Origin: Candidatus Ozemibacter sibiricus
Lineage (GTDB): Bacteria; Muiribacteriota; Ozemobacteria; Ozemobacterales; Ozemobacteraceae
Assembly: GCA_003327425.1 (NCBI GenBank)
Contig: QOQW01000023.1
Span: 41,911 to 105,910, forward strand
DNA: 64,000 nucleotides
Direction: 5' to 3'
In this document: positions 1 through 11,732 of the stretch, piece by piece
Numbering within the stretch: position 1 is the first letter of the stretch
Layout: each line of letters starts with the position of its first letter
Made by a program: the position numbers and the translations under genes
Notes under the pieces: model-generated
Database searches by the model: none
The model's input: only the letters and a program-made list of their open reading frames with translations
What the model was told of the DNA's origin: nothing

Positions 1-1569
1 GTCGAGCAGCTCGCTCAGGCCGCCCTTGATTTTGATCTTGGCGCGTTCCCACCAACTGCTGGGGGGCTCGTACAAAGTGCTGACCTGGAAGTCGCGCTCG
101 AACAGGTCGGCCCGCACCTTCCGCACGAAATCGGGGTCTTTCGAAAGGATGTTCGCCTCGTAGTTGTGGCGCAAGGCCATGGTGTCCATGTTGCAGCTGC
201 CGATCGACGCGAAGGTATCGTCGGCGATCAGACCCTTGGCATGCAGCTTCCCGAGACCTCTTTCCCCTTGGTACAAATAGATCTTGACGCCGGCTTTCTG
301 CATTTTCTCGAAGTGGAAGCGGGTGTTGGCATCGTTGAGGGGGTTTTCGGCCTTGCCGGGGTGGACGAGGCGCACGTCGACCCCTCGCCGGGCCGCGGCG
401 CACAGGCGGTCGACCATATCGTTGTTGGTGATGTACGGATTGATCACATAGAGGTATTTCTTCGCCTGGTCGATGGCCTGGAGGTAGGTGTCATGGACAT
501 CATGGACCCCACGGGGGATGTTGTAGGCCAGGCGCGCATTGGTTCGCCCCTTGTTCTGCGGGGGCGGGAAGAACTTCGCCCGCAGGGTGGCCTCGTCGAC
601 GGCATCGAGTTTGCCCCCATTGTAGAGGAAGCTGAGCAGCAGGCCGCTCTGCATCTGGTGCACGACCGACCCCTGGCACTTGACCATCATGTCATGCTTG
701 GTTTCGCGCGACGGCTGCTGCAGCGTGTAGCCGCCGACATAGCCCACCTGACCGTCGATGACAAAGGTCTTGCGATGGTCGAAGTGGAAGAAATCGATTT
801 TCTGGCCCAGAGAGGTGCCCCGACTGACGCGATCGTAGAACACGACCTTGACGCCATGATCTTTGTAGAACTGGAAGAGTTTCTCCTCCTCGGTGGTCGA
901 AACGAGATTCTTGAGTCCCATCATGCGAGCGCCCGATCGGTCAGCGACCAGAATGACCTCGACCCCCTCTTTGGCTTTGGCTGCCAGCAGGCGGGCGAAC
1001 TCCCAGCCGGTCTTGTCGCCTTCCATGCCGAACATTTGAATGGTGATGCTCTTCTTGGCCGCCTTGATATCGCGGGTCAAGGATTGCCAGAACGTCTCCC
1101 CCGTCTGAAGCTCGAGGGAATTGTCATTGGTCTCGGCGAAGGAGAGATCGAGGTCACGTTCGGTGACTTTCGCCCCCGAACGGACTTTCTGCAGCACCCG
1201 CTCGACGGCTTGCGCGGTCGTCACTCTGGGTGTCGCAGGGGCGGCCACCCGCACCGCCGGCAGAACCCGATTGCCGGAACCGGCGGGCGACGACGAGGCA
1301 GCGGTGGGGGCGACAGCCGAAGCGTTGCCCTTGATCTGCTCGAAGAGGCGCTTGGCCTCGAGGTAGCGATCGCGCCTGGCCGCGACGTCGCGAGGATCTC
1401 TCGCCTGATCGAGCACCGCGGCCTGATAGGCGTCGAGGGCTTCCTGCATCTGGCGGTAGGCGGTCGGCAGATCGGGGTCGGCCGCGACCACCGGCGCAGC
1501 CAGCCCGCTCAGAAACAGACCCCCAAAAGCGATCACCGTGAAGGTAGCGGAAGTGATGAAGCGTGGCAT
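1..1569 (-). CDS. Phospholipase D-family phosphodiesterase, secreted or periplasmic, C-terminus off the window
   Basis: The frame is open to base 1, so the 3' end is missing; 523 codons are visible. The start at 1569 follows a G-rich ribosome site about 8 nt upstream and begins a signal peptide (MPRFITSATFTVIAFGGLFL, then an Ala-Ala-Asp cleavage region). An Ala/Glu-rich helical linker comes next, then two PLD half-domains. Each half carries HxKx4D: His265 in HRKTFVIDG and His443 in HAKGLIADD. Two HKD motifs are known to build one active site in cardiolipin synthase and other PLD enzymes. The signal peptide and the absence of N-terminal membrane helices argue against a typical cardiolipin synthase and suggest an exported phosphodiesterase or nuclease. 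The substrate cannot be told. It is divergent from the TetR gene. Confidence 0.85.
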   Translation of the reverse strand, partial: MPRFITSATFTVIAFGGLFLSGLAAPVVAADPDLPTAYRQMQEALDAYQAAVLDQARDPRDVAARRDRYLEAKRLFEQIKGNASAVAPTAASSSPAGSGNRVLPAVRVAAPATPRVTTAQAVERVLQKVRSGAKVTERDLDLSFAETNDNSLELQTGETFWQSLTRDIKAAKKSITIQMFGMEGDKTGWEFARLLAAKAKEGVEVILVADRSGARMMGLKNLVSTTEEEKLFQFYKDHGVKVVFYDRVSRGTSLGQKIDFFHFDHRKTFVIDGQVGYVGGYTLQQPSRETKHDMMVKCQGSVVHQMQSGLLLSFLYNGGKLDAVDEATLRAKFFPPPQNKGRTNARLAYNIPRGVHDVHDTYLQAIDQAKKYLYVINPYITNNDMVDRLCAAARRGVDVRLVHPGKAENPLNDANTRFHFEKMQKAGVKIYLYQGERGLGKLHAKGLIADDTFASIGSCNMDTMALRHNYEANILSKDPDFVRKVRADLFERDFQVSTLYEPPSSWWERAKIKIKGGLSELLD

Positions 1570-1920
1570 AGGCAGCTCTCCCCCCCCAGACGATACCATT
1601 CAATTGTACGAACCCCCTTCCCAACCGTCAACCGCCCGCTCAGGGTCACCCGGAGAACACCCAGACCGGTTGACCAGGCCTGGCCGTGCTGGTCCCGCCA
1701 GGGGCCCCCGGCCCCTGGCCCCGGATGGCGGCCTCGAAGGCCGCACGTGCGGCAGGCGAATCGACCGCTTCCCCGATGGCTCGGGGGTGAAATGCCTGGC
1801 TGGCCAGGGATCAATCACTGGCCTGGCTGTTTTCCCCTCCTCTCGGGACCTGAAGGCCCGATGCCGAAAAAATGAAACTATTCATCTTCAAATGCCTCGG
1901 ATTTTTTGTCTCAAACGGTC

Positions 1921-1949
1921 TTGACAAGCTGATTCGCCTGCGCTACCAT
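1921..1949 (+). promoter_or_regulatory. Sigma-70-type promoter of the tetR-RND operon
   Basis: A perfect TTGACA at 1921-1926 is followed by exactly 17 bases and TACCAT at 1944-1949, which matches the -10 consensus at four of six positions. The predicted start near 1956 falls at the edge of the palindromic operator, so a bound repressor would block initiation. The leader before the ATG at 1980 would be only about 24 nt. Confidence 0.75.
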
Positions 1950-1955
1950 GGCACT

Positions 1956-1971
1956 GACTGACTAGTCAGTC
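1956..1971. promoter_or_regulatory. Probable TetR operator: 16-bp perfect palindrome
   Basis: GACTGACTAGTCAGTC is a perfect inverted repeat centred between 1963 and 1964. It lies just after the -10 box and 9 bases before the regulator's start codon. This position and symmetry fit autorepression of the whole operon by the adjacent TetR protein. The match to this regulator is inferred from position only. Confidence 0.7.
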
Positions 1972-1979
1972 TGAACGCC

Positions 1980-2576
1980 ATGACAGGTCATCGATCCAAC
2001 CAGGGTTCCGACAAGAGCCACCGCCTGCGGGAGGTGGCGCTCGAACTGTTCGCCCGACAAGGGTTCGAGGCGACCACCATCGACGATCTGGTGGTCGCGG
2101 CCGACTGCGGCAAGGGCACCTTCTATCGGTATTTCCCCAACAAAGAAGCCTTGCTCGACCAGCTCCTCGAGGATCATTTCGCCCGCCTGGGCGACGCCAT
2201 CGAACAAGCGGTGACCGCCAATCGCCCCCTGCCCGACAAGCTGCTGGCGGCGAGTCGGGCCTACGTGGCAGTGGCGCGCCACGACCGGCACCTGCTCCGC
2301 ATCCTCGAAGAGGTCAAGGTCAGGATGTGTCATGACCTGGAGCAGAAGCTCTTCCGAGCGCTGACGCCCCAGTATGTCCTGCTCTGTTCCGCCATCGAGG
2401 CCGAGATCGCGGCCGGGCGATTCCGACCCCTCGCGCCGTCCTTGTTCCTGCTCGCCCTGCTCGGAGCGCTGCACATGCTGCTGTTCCGCGAGATCCGGCT
2501 GGGGCGCAAAGCCACAGACTCCGACCTCAAGCAGGTCTTGTCCATCATGTTGCAGGGAGCGATGACCACCCCATGA
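1980..2576 (+). CDS. TetR/AcrR-family transcriptional repressor
   Basis: The 198-residue length is typical of the family. Residues about 12-58 form the TetR DNA-binding domain, with the helix-turn-helix signature TTIDDLVVAADCGKGTFYRY followed by FPNKEALL. The rest is the variable ligand-binding and dimerisation domain. It is the first gene of an operon with an outer-membrane factor, an adaptor and an RND pump, and its stop overlaps the next start (ATGA at 2573-2576). By analogy with AcrR- and TtgR-type regulators it most likely represses its own operon until a pump substrate binds. The ligand is unknown. No strong Shine-Dalgarno sequence precedes the ATG. Confidence 0.92.
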   Translation: MTGHRSNQGSDKSHRLREVALELFARQGFEATTIDDLVVAADCGKGTFYRYFPNKEALLDQLLEDHFARLGDAIEQAVTANRPLPDKLLAASRAYVAVARHDRHLLRILEEVKVRMCHDLEQKLFRALTPQYVLLCSAIEAEIAAGRFRPLAPSLFLLALLGALHMLLFREIRLGRKATDSDLKQVLSIMLQGAMTTP

Positions 2577-4375
2577 CCAACCACCCGCGTGTTCGATGGC
2601 CCCGCGCCCTTCTGCCGGTCCGGCGCCCCCTCCTTCTGACGCTGATCGCCTTGTGGGGGCTGGTCGGCGAGGCCGCCCTCGCCATGAATCTGGCCGGGCT
2701 CGCCGAGCTGGCCCGCCAGCGCACGCTCTCGCTGAAGATGGCCCGGCTCGACCTGGAAGAGAGCTGGATCGACCAACGGATCGCCGACAACACCTTCATT
2801 CCCAACGCCGAACTCGAATACCGACAAGGCCAACGCTGGCTCCTGGACCAGGACCAGAAACGCCTCTCGGGCTCCTTCCAGGGCACGTCGCTGTTCAGCC
2901 TCCGACTCAGCCAGGAGTTCCGGGCCCTGGGCAAATACAACGAGTGGCAGCGCGATGTCTCCCGACTGAAGACCCAGGTGCGGGAGCTGCTGCTCGAACG
3001 GGCCGAACTCGACGTCATGCGACGGCTGGTGCGTCTGTTCTTCCAATTGGTCAAGCACGAGGAGCTGGCCCGCATCCATCGCTTCAACCTGGGCTTGATC
3101 GCCCAGCTCCTCGACATCGGCCGGCTCAACCAGCAGGTGGGCCTGGCCCTGCAGAAGGACGTGCTGCGCATCGAGGTGCAGCAGGCCAACACCCAGGCTG
3201 CCCTGGTCCGGGCCGAGCATGATTTCGCCAACACCCGCTTCGACCTGGCCAACCTGCTGAACCTGCGCGATACCGCCTCCCCCGCGATCGAGCTGCCGCC
3301 CTCGCTGAAATATCCCCTGGCGCAGATCGACGCGACCGCGACCCGCGCCTTGCTGATGGAGCGGGACCTCGATCTGGGGCTGGCTCGCCTCGACCGCGCC
3401 ATCGTCGCCAAGACCCTGACCGCGGGCCGGTCGGCCAAGAAACCGGCGCTCAACCTGACCGGCACCTACAACTACGCCCCGCGCAATGGTCCCTTCGCCT
3501 ACACCCGCGATTTCACCGTCGGGTTCAGCCTGGTCGGCACCCTGTACGATGGCGGCGACAAGATGAACGAGGTGCGGCGCTATGAGAAACTGCTGGCGAA
3601 GGCCGACCTGGCCCTGCAAGACCTGGAAGCCAGCAAGCTGCTGACCCTGGAAAAGGCCTTCTCCGACTACGACGAGGCGCGGCAGCGCATCGCCTTCGCC
3701 GAAAAGGCCCTCGACCAGAGTCGCGAGAACATGCGAGTGGTCGGCATCCGGTTCAAAGCCGGCGATGCGCCGATCACCGACCTGGTCGACGCCCAGATCA
3801 CCTTTTCGGGCGCGGCCGAAACCGCGGTGAATGCCTATTATGACGAACGGGTGCGGCTGGCCGAGATCCTGCTGCTGACCAGGCAATTCGACCGCGTCCT
3901 GCAGCTCGACCGCGGCGCGGCCCGCGCCATCGAACAGGCCATCGACCTGACCGGCGAGGAAGCCGGCATCTCGCCGGACATGCCAGCCATGAACGGCTCT
4001 GCACCAGAAGCTTACCGGGGCGTCGCCGCGGAGCCGTCCTCCGAGCCCGCGCCCCTGGCACCACCGAACGGGCCGCGCCCCGCTTCATCGCCCGGGGCCA
4101 GGGCCGAGGGCGAACCGCCCTCAGATCGGCCTTCCCCGGCGTCGGCGACCACCACCTCCGCAGCGCTCCCTTCCGCTCCCACCGGCGCCGCGGCCGACCC
4201 GGCGCGGCCCGCCGCGACCATCGCCCCAGCCCTTCCTCCCCCCGGCGCCGCCGACCGACCGACCGACCGCCAGGCCACCCCGGGGAGCGAGGCGACCATG
4301 CCCCTCACGCCGCTGCCGGTGCCGGTGCCCGGCCCCTACGAAACCCCCGCCACGGGGAAGGAGACGACCCCATGA
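2573..4375 (+). CDS. TolC-like outer-membrane factor of an RND efflux system, with a long Pro/Ala-rich tail
   Basis: The 600-residue protein starts with a signal peptide (LLLTLIALWGLVGEAALA). Residues about 40-460 form the two-repeat coiled-coil outer-membrane efflux domain, including the typical VGFSLVGTLYDGG strand segment and heptad-rich helices. TolC relatives are usually 430-500 residues. Here roughly 135 extra C-terminal residues are rich in Pro, Ala, Ser and Glu and are probably disordered in the periplasm. The start overlaps the tetR stop and the stop overlaps the adaptor start (ATGA at 4372), so the genes are translationally coupled. It should form the outer-membrane duct for the RND pump encoded downstream. 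Confidence 0.88.
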   Translation: MTNHPRVRWPRALLPVRRPLLLTLIALWGLVGEAALAMNLAGLAELARQRTLSLKMARLDLEESWIDQRIADNTFIPNAELEYRQGQRWLLDQDQKRLSGSFQGTSLFSLRLSQEFRALGKYNEWQRDVSRLKTQVRELLLERAELDVMRRLVRLFFQLVKHEELARIHRFNLGLIAQLLDIGRLNQQVGLALQKDVLRIEVQQANTQAALVRAEHDFANTRFDLANLLNLRDTASPAIELPPSLKYPLAQIDATATRALLMERDLDLGLARLDRAIVAKTLTAGRSAKKPALNLTGTYNYAPRNGPFAYTRDFTVGFSLVGTLYDGGDKMNEVRRYEKLLAKADLALQDLEASKLLTLEKAFSDYDEARQRIAFAEKALDQSRENMRVVGIRFKAGDAPITDLVDAQITFSGAAETAVNAYYDERVRLAEILLLTRQFDRVLQLDRGAARAIEQAIDLTGEEAGISPDMPAMNGSAPEAYRGVAAEPSSEPAPLAPPNGPRPASSPGARAEGEPPSDRPSPASATTTSAALPSAPTGAAADPARPAATIAPALPPPGAADRPTDRQATPGSEATMPLTPLPVPVPGPYETPATGKETTP

Positions 4376-5460
4376 CTCGCCGCTCACTGCTGCTCAACCG
4401 GGTTTTCCTCATCGGCTGGCTGCTGGCCCTGACCGGGGCGGGCGCGCCGGCCGGTCTGGCCGCCGAACCGGGCCGCCCCTCGGCGTCGGCGATGGCCTCC
4501 GAGCCGGTCACGGTGACCACGCATACGCTGGCCACCGGCACGATCCGGGATCGTCTGGCCTTCACGGGCGAGACCAAGCCGTTCGTCGAAACCTTCCTGA
4601 CGGCCGATCTCTCTGGCCGGATCGAGAAGATTCTCGTCGAGAACGGCGATGCGGTGACGGCCGGCCAGGTCCTGGTGACCCTCGAACGCGAGCGGTACCA
4701 GATCGCCCTCGACCAGGCCGAGGCCTCGCTGCGCATGGCCGAACAACGGGCCCGCGAGACCCGCAGCGATTTCGAGCGCACCAAAGTGCTGTTCGAACGC
4801 AAGGCGGTCAATGACAAGACGTTCGAAGCGGCCGAAACCGCCATGGTGCTGGCCGTCAGCCAGGTCAAACAGGCCCAGGCCGCCTTCGAACTGGCCAAGC
4901 TGAACCTGGAGCGGTGCAACATCCGGGCGCCCATCACCGGCCATTTCGTGAACCGCAGCGGATTCATCGGCCAGGGCGTCAACCCGGGCACCATTCTGGG
5001 CAAGGTGGTCGAGCTGAAGCGGCTGTTCGTCGAAGCCCGCATTCCCGAGCACCAGATCCGCGAGATCGCCGTCGGGCAGGTCTGCCAGATCGAAGACCGC
5101 CCCGGCCGGGTGGCCCACATCGATCTGTATGCCGACAGCGGGCGCGGGTTCCTGGTGAAGATCCTGGTGCCCAACGACGACCTGCATTTCAAGGCCAACA
5201 TGTTCGTCAAAGGGTTCGTGGTGCGGCGGGAATACACCGACGTGCCACTGCTGCCTCTCGAGGCCTTGCTGACCGACGAGACCGGCAGCGCCCTCTTCCT
5301 CGTCGAGGCCGGGCGGGCCCGCCGCCAAACGGTCGAGGTGCTGGCCCGCGAGGGAACGAACCTGTATGTCAAAGGCGTCGAGGCCGGCCAGGCGGTCGTC
5401 GTGGTCGGCCAGCATACCTTGCACGACGGGGATCCGGTCGCCCCCGTCGCGCGGCCGTGA
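4372..5460 (+). CDS. RND periplasmic adaptor (membrane fusion protein)
   Basis: The 362 residues have an N-terminal signal or anchor (LIGWLLALTGAGAPAGLA). The first half of the lipoyl domain is near residues 70-105 (SGRIEKILVENGDAVTAGQVL), then an alpha-helical hairpin with many Gln/Glu/Ala, the second lipoyl half (CNIRAPITGHFVNR), and beta-barrel and membrane-proximal domains (VGQVCQIEDRPGR; LPLEALLTDETG). This order is standard for AcrA/MdtA relatives. The adaptor should bridge the RND protein to the outer-membrane factor. It overlaps the preceding gene by 4 nt and is followed by the pump after 18 nt. Confidence 0.92.
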   Translation: MTRRSLLLNRVFLIGWLLALTGAGAPAGLAAEPGRPSASAMASEPVTVTTHTLATGTIRDRLAFTGETKPFVETFLTADLSGRIEKILVENGDAVTAGQVLVTLERERYQIALDQAEASLRMAEQRARETRSDFERTKVLFERKAVNDKTFEAAETAMVLAVSQVKQAQAAFELAKLNLERCNIRAPITGHFVNRSGFIGQGVNPGTILGKVVELKRLFVEARIPEHQIREIAVGQVCQIEDRPGRVAHIDLYADSGRGFLVKILVPNDDLHFKANMFVKGFVVRREYTDVPLLPLEALLTDETGSALFLVEAGRARRQTVEVLAREGTNLYVKGVEAGQAVVVVGQHTLHDGDPVAPVARP

Positions 5461-5478
5461 GGGCGGCCCCCGACTCCT

Positions 5479-8787
<3,309 letters not shown>

Positions 8788-8811
8788 GCCCCTGCCCCGC
8801 CCGGCGGTTCC

Positions 8812-8837
8812 GGCGCCGCGCCCCGCGGGGCGGCGCC
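8812..8837 (+). terminator. GC-rich hairpin after the RND operon
   Basis: GGCGCCGC (8812-8819) pairs perfectly with GCGGCGCC (8830-8837) around a 10-nt loop, 24 nt after the pump's stop codon. No T-tract follows, so it may only slow polymerase or protect the transcript end. Confidence 0.45.
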
Positions 8838-8902
8838 AACCACGGGAGAGGGCGGCCGAGGAAGGGGCCACCAGGAAACTGATCCTCGAGCAGGGGATGT
8901 GG

Positions 8903-8908
8903 TACCAT
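8903..8908 (+). promoter_or_regulatory. -10 box for the cyclase pair, giving a leaderless transcript
   Basis: TACCAT in the context GGTACCAT lies only 7 nt before the ATG at 8916, so initiation would fall at or next to the start codon. A -35 element is weak (CTGATC-like near 8879). Confidence 0.4.
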
Positions 8909-8915
8909 CGAAGGC

Positions 8916-11732
8916 ATGGACTCCCCTGCCCTGGCCCCTTCCCGCAGCCGCCTCCGGCGCCTGCTCGGGTTCCTGCTGTTCGTGGCGGTGGGAGTGATCA
9001 TTCCCGCCTGGTTGATGGAACACCTGCTCGACCGGTTCGACGCAGAGCGGCAGGAACGCCTGGAGCAATCGGCCTTCGATCGGGCCACCGCCCTGATGGG
9101 CCAGCTCGACCTCGGCCTGGAACGCAACCGCCTGATCGACGAGGGGCTGGCCCGGTTCCGCCGGCGGGCGGAAGCCGTCTTGCGCGGGCGACCGCTGGAT
9201 GCCGAGACGGCGGGCGTTCTGGCGCGGCGCGCGGCCCGGTGCTTCCCGCGGGACAGCATCCTGGTCTGGTTCGCCTCGAACGCTCGTCTGATCGAACCGC
9301 GGGGGTTGCCGCCGCCCACCACGAAGCGGAGCTGGCAGGCCTTGTTCCGGGTGCTGCGCCGGGCGACCGACACCACCGAGGCCGAGCGCACGCTCGCCGG
9401 CAATTTCCTCAAGGCGACGCTGGGCGAAATCATCGAGGTGGGCTATCTGCGACAGGCGTTCCGTGGGGCGCTGACGGTCCTGAAGCAGGGGAAGCCCCAT
9501 GCGATCCGCATCTTGCGATTCGGGGCCGGGCCCCGCCGCCGGCAGACGGCTGGCTGGCTGCTGGCCTTGCTGCCTACCGGGCGGGCCCGCTTCGGCTGGG
9601 AGCTGGAGCGGCAGGTCCGGCGGCTGTCGCGCGACAGGACCGAGGTGGGGGGCTACTGGATGTCGCGCCAGCGCGGCCTGGGCGGCGAGCTGCTCAACGA
9701 CAACCTGCTGCATGGGCTGGTGCTGCGCCTCGAACAGGGGCAGGGCTTTTCCCGGTGGCGGGACACAACCTGCCTGACGCGGTACTGGAGCCAGGATCCC
9801 GATCTGGTCCTGGTGGCGGCGGTTCCCCCCGCCCTGCTGCATGGGAGCCTCGACAGCCAGCGGCTCCTCCGCGGGCTGCGCTGGGGCCTGCGCGGCGGGG
9901 CGGCTCTGGCCATCGGGTGGGCCTTTCTGCTCGCCGCGGGCTGGCTGCGGTTGTCGCTGGCCGCCAAAGTCCGGTTGGGAACGATCTTCCTGGCCGGTTT
10001 CCCTTGTCTGGCCATGGGCGTCTGGGGACTGGGCCATCTGCTGCAAGTCGCTCAATTCCAGGACGATGAGGTGCGCAAACGGCTCGAACATCTGCTGATC
10101 TCGGTCGAACAGGAAGTCGCGGCCACCATCTCCCGCACCCAGTCGGCGCTGGACCGCCTGCTCCGCTCCCCGGCCTACTTCCAGATCGACACCCCGGATG
10201 CCCTGCGCGAGGCCTTCCAGGATTTCGTGCCCATCGGGTTGTATGAAGTGATGCTGGGCCAACGGGGCCGGCCGGTGCTGTCGTACGCCCCCCATCTCTC
10301 CACCGACCGGACCGCCCTGCGCCATCCCCCCCACCTCGGGGCCCTGCTGCGCACTGTCATTCGCCAATCGGGGTTCGACCTCGGCACGGAAGGCGACCGC
10401 CAGGAGGCCGCGGGCGAACCCTTGCTGCCAGCCACCTTCGATCTGTCCCATCTGCCCCGCGACCAGCTGCATCTCATGCGCTTCGGCAATGAAGCGGGCT
10501 TCTTCTTCTTCTCGCTGGTCGAAGATGAGCAGCGCCGCCCGTGGCGTGGCACCCTCCTGTTGCTCGATTTCCAGGTCTTCAGCCGCCAGGCCATGGCCGG
10601 CTGGCTGCGCCGCCGTCCCTCCGACCGCGCGGGGGTGTTCTTGCGCGGGCTGGGCGCGCGCGGAATCAGCCATCAGCCCCGCCATCGAGCCCTCCGTGCC
10701 CTGCTCGACCTGGCCGCCCACACCCGCGAACCGCTCTGCCAGCCGGTGGAACTGCGAGGGCGCCGGTATCTGGCGCTGGCGCGGCCGTTGGCCGGCCTGG
10801 AGACCATCGGCCTGGCCGTCCTGCCCTATGAGGCGGAAGCGGGCTTCCCGCGCGCCACCCGGCGCTTCATGCTGACCCTGGCCGGCCTCGCCCTGGCCGG
10901 CGCCCTGGGCGGGGCCGATCTGCTGCTCTTCCTCTTCCTGCGTCCGCTGCTCGGCCTGCGCACCCTGATCGAACGGGTCGAGCGAGGCGACACCGCCGTC
11001 CGTTCGCCGCGCTGGCCCACCGACGAACTGGCCGACCTGGCGGAGGCCTTCAATGGGCTGGTGGCCAGCCTCGGCCAGAAAGAACGGATGAAGCCCTTCC
11101 TCAACCGCGACCTGCTCGAGCAGGTCCAGACCACGCCCGAGGTCAGGACCGAACGGCGCCGGGTGGTGGTGTTCTTCGCCGGCCTGCGGGAATTCAGCCG
11201 CCTCGAGCGACTGGTCCCTCCGGAAGAAGCGCTGCAGGCGATGAGCGCCTTCCTGGGGCGGGTCGAGGAGGTGGTGCGGCGGTGGGGAGGCGAGATCGAC
11301 AAGTTCCTGGGCGACAGCGCCCTGGCCGTCTTCGTCGAAGAGGAGGGCGCCCGCGCGCCGCCCTGCGGGGAACGAGCGGCCCGGGCCGCCCTCGATCTCC
11401 AGCAGGAGATGGTGGCCTGGAACGCCGAGCGCGGCCGCCACGACCAGCCTTCGCTTCGTGCCGGGGTGGGACTAGCCGGCGGCCCCGTCATCCGCGGGCA
11501 TGTCGGCTCCTGGCGCAAACGGCTCGATTTCACGGTCATCGGCGATCCCGTCAACCTGGCCGCCCGCCTCGAGAAGCTGGCGGCGCGCCCGGGAGCCCCG
11601 CCGATCCTGGCGACCGACGAGGTGGTGAGCGGATCGACGCCCGGGTTGCGTCTGATTCCGACGGCCATCCAGACGGTGCGTGGCCGACAGGGAACGGTGA
11701 CGGTGGTGGGAGTGGCTCCCGATGACTCCTGA
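8916..11732 (+). CDS. Membrane class III nucleotide cyclase subunit, substrate-binding type; lacks the first metal Asp
   Basis: The 938-residue protein has an N-terminal membrane helix (17-40), a first extracytoplasmic domain, a central pair of membrane helices (about 325-380), a second extracytoplasmic domain, another helix (650-675), HAMP (about 685-730) and a C-terminal cyclase domain from about 740. In that domain the usual FADI segment reads FFAGLREF, so metal-binding Asp1 is Gly756. The other catalytic positions are intact: Lys796 and Asp800 in DKFLGD, Thr873 in FTVIGD, and Asn880 and Arg884 in VNLAARLE. Alone it should be inactive or crippled. The next gene, overlapping by 11 nt, has the missing metal site and lacks what this one retains, which suggests an obligate heterodimer. 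Confidence 0.88.
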   Translation: MDSPALAPSRSRLRRLLGFLLFVAVGVIIPAWLMEHLLDRFDAERQERLEQSAFDRATALMGQLDLGLERNRLIDEGLARFRRRAEAVLRGRPLDAETAGVLARRAARCFPRDSILVWFASNARLIEPRGLPPPTTKRSWQALFRVLRRATDTTEAERTLAGNFLKATLGEIIEVGYLRQAFRGALTVLKQGKPHAIRILRFGAGPRRRQTAGWLLALLPTGRARFGWELERQVRRLSRDRTEVGGYWMSRQRGLGGELLNDNLLHGLVLRLEQGQGFSRWRDTTCLTRYWSQDPDLVLVAAVPPALLHGSLDSQRLLRGLRWGLRGGAALAIGWAFLLAAGWLRLSLAAKVRLGTIFLAGFPCLAMGVWGLGHLLQVAQFQDDEVRKRLEHLLISVEQEVAATISRTQSALDRLLRSPAYFQIDTPDALREAFQDFVPIGLYEVMLGQRGRPVLSYAPHLSTDRTALRHPPHLGALLRTVIRQSGFDLGTEGDRQEAAGEPLLPATFDLSHLPRDQLHLMRFGNEAGFFFFSLVEDEQRRPWRGTLLLLDFQVFSRQAMAGWLRRRPSDRAGVFLRGLGARGISHQPRHRALRALLDLAAHTREPLCQPVELRGRRYLALARPLAGLETIGLAVLPYEAEAGFPRATRRFMLTLAGLALAGALGGADLLLFLFLRPLLGLRTLIERVERGDTAVRSPRWPTDELADLAEAFNGLVASLGQKERMKPFLNRDLLEQVQTTPEVRTERRRVVVFFAGLREFSRLERLVPPEEALQAMSAFLGRVEEVVRRWGGEIDKFLGDSALAVFVEEEGARAPPCGERAARAALDLQQEMVAWNAERGRHDQPSLRAGVGLAGGPVIRGHVGSWRKRLDFTVIGDPVNLAARLEKLAARPGAPPILATDEVVSGSTPGLRLIPTAIQTVRGRQGTVTVVGVAPDDS

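Larger units (their letters stand above)
1570..1979. other. Divergent intergenic region between the PLD gene and the tetR operon
   Basis: This 410-base stretch holds no credible gene: the short frames in it have no ribosome site and no recognisable product. Bases 1581-1610 contain the PLD gene's ribosome site and a -10-like TATCGT on the minus strand (1590-1595). The middle is GC-rich and uninformative. From about 1862 to 1930 the sequence turns AT-rich and leads into the tetR promoter and operator, listed separately. Confidence 0.6.

Noticed and set aside
166..1875. Plus-strand open frame across the PLD gene
   Set aside because: The minus strand encodes a PLD protein with both HKD motifs and a signal peptide; the plus frame has no recognisable domain.
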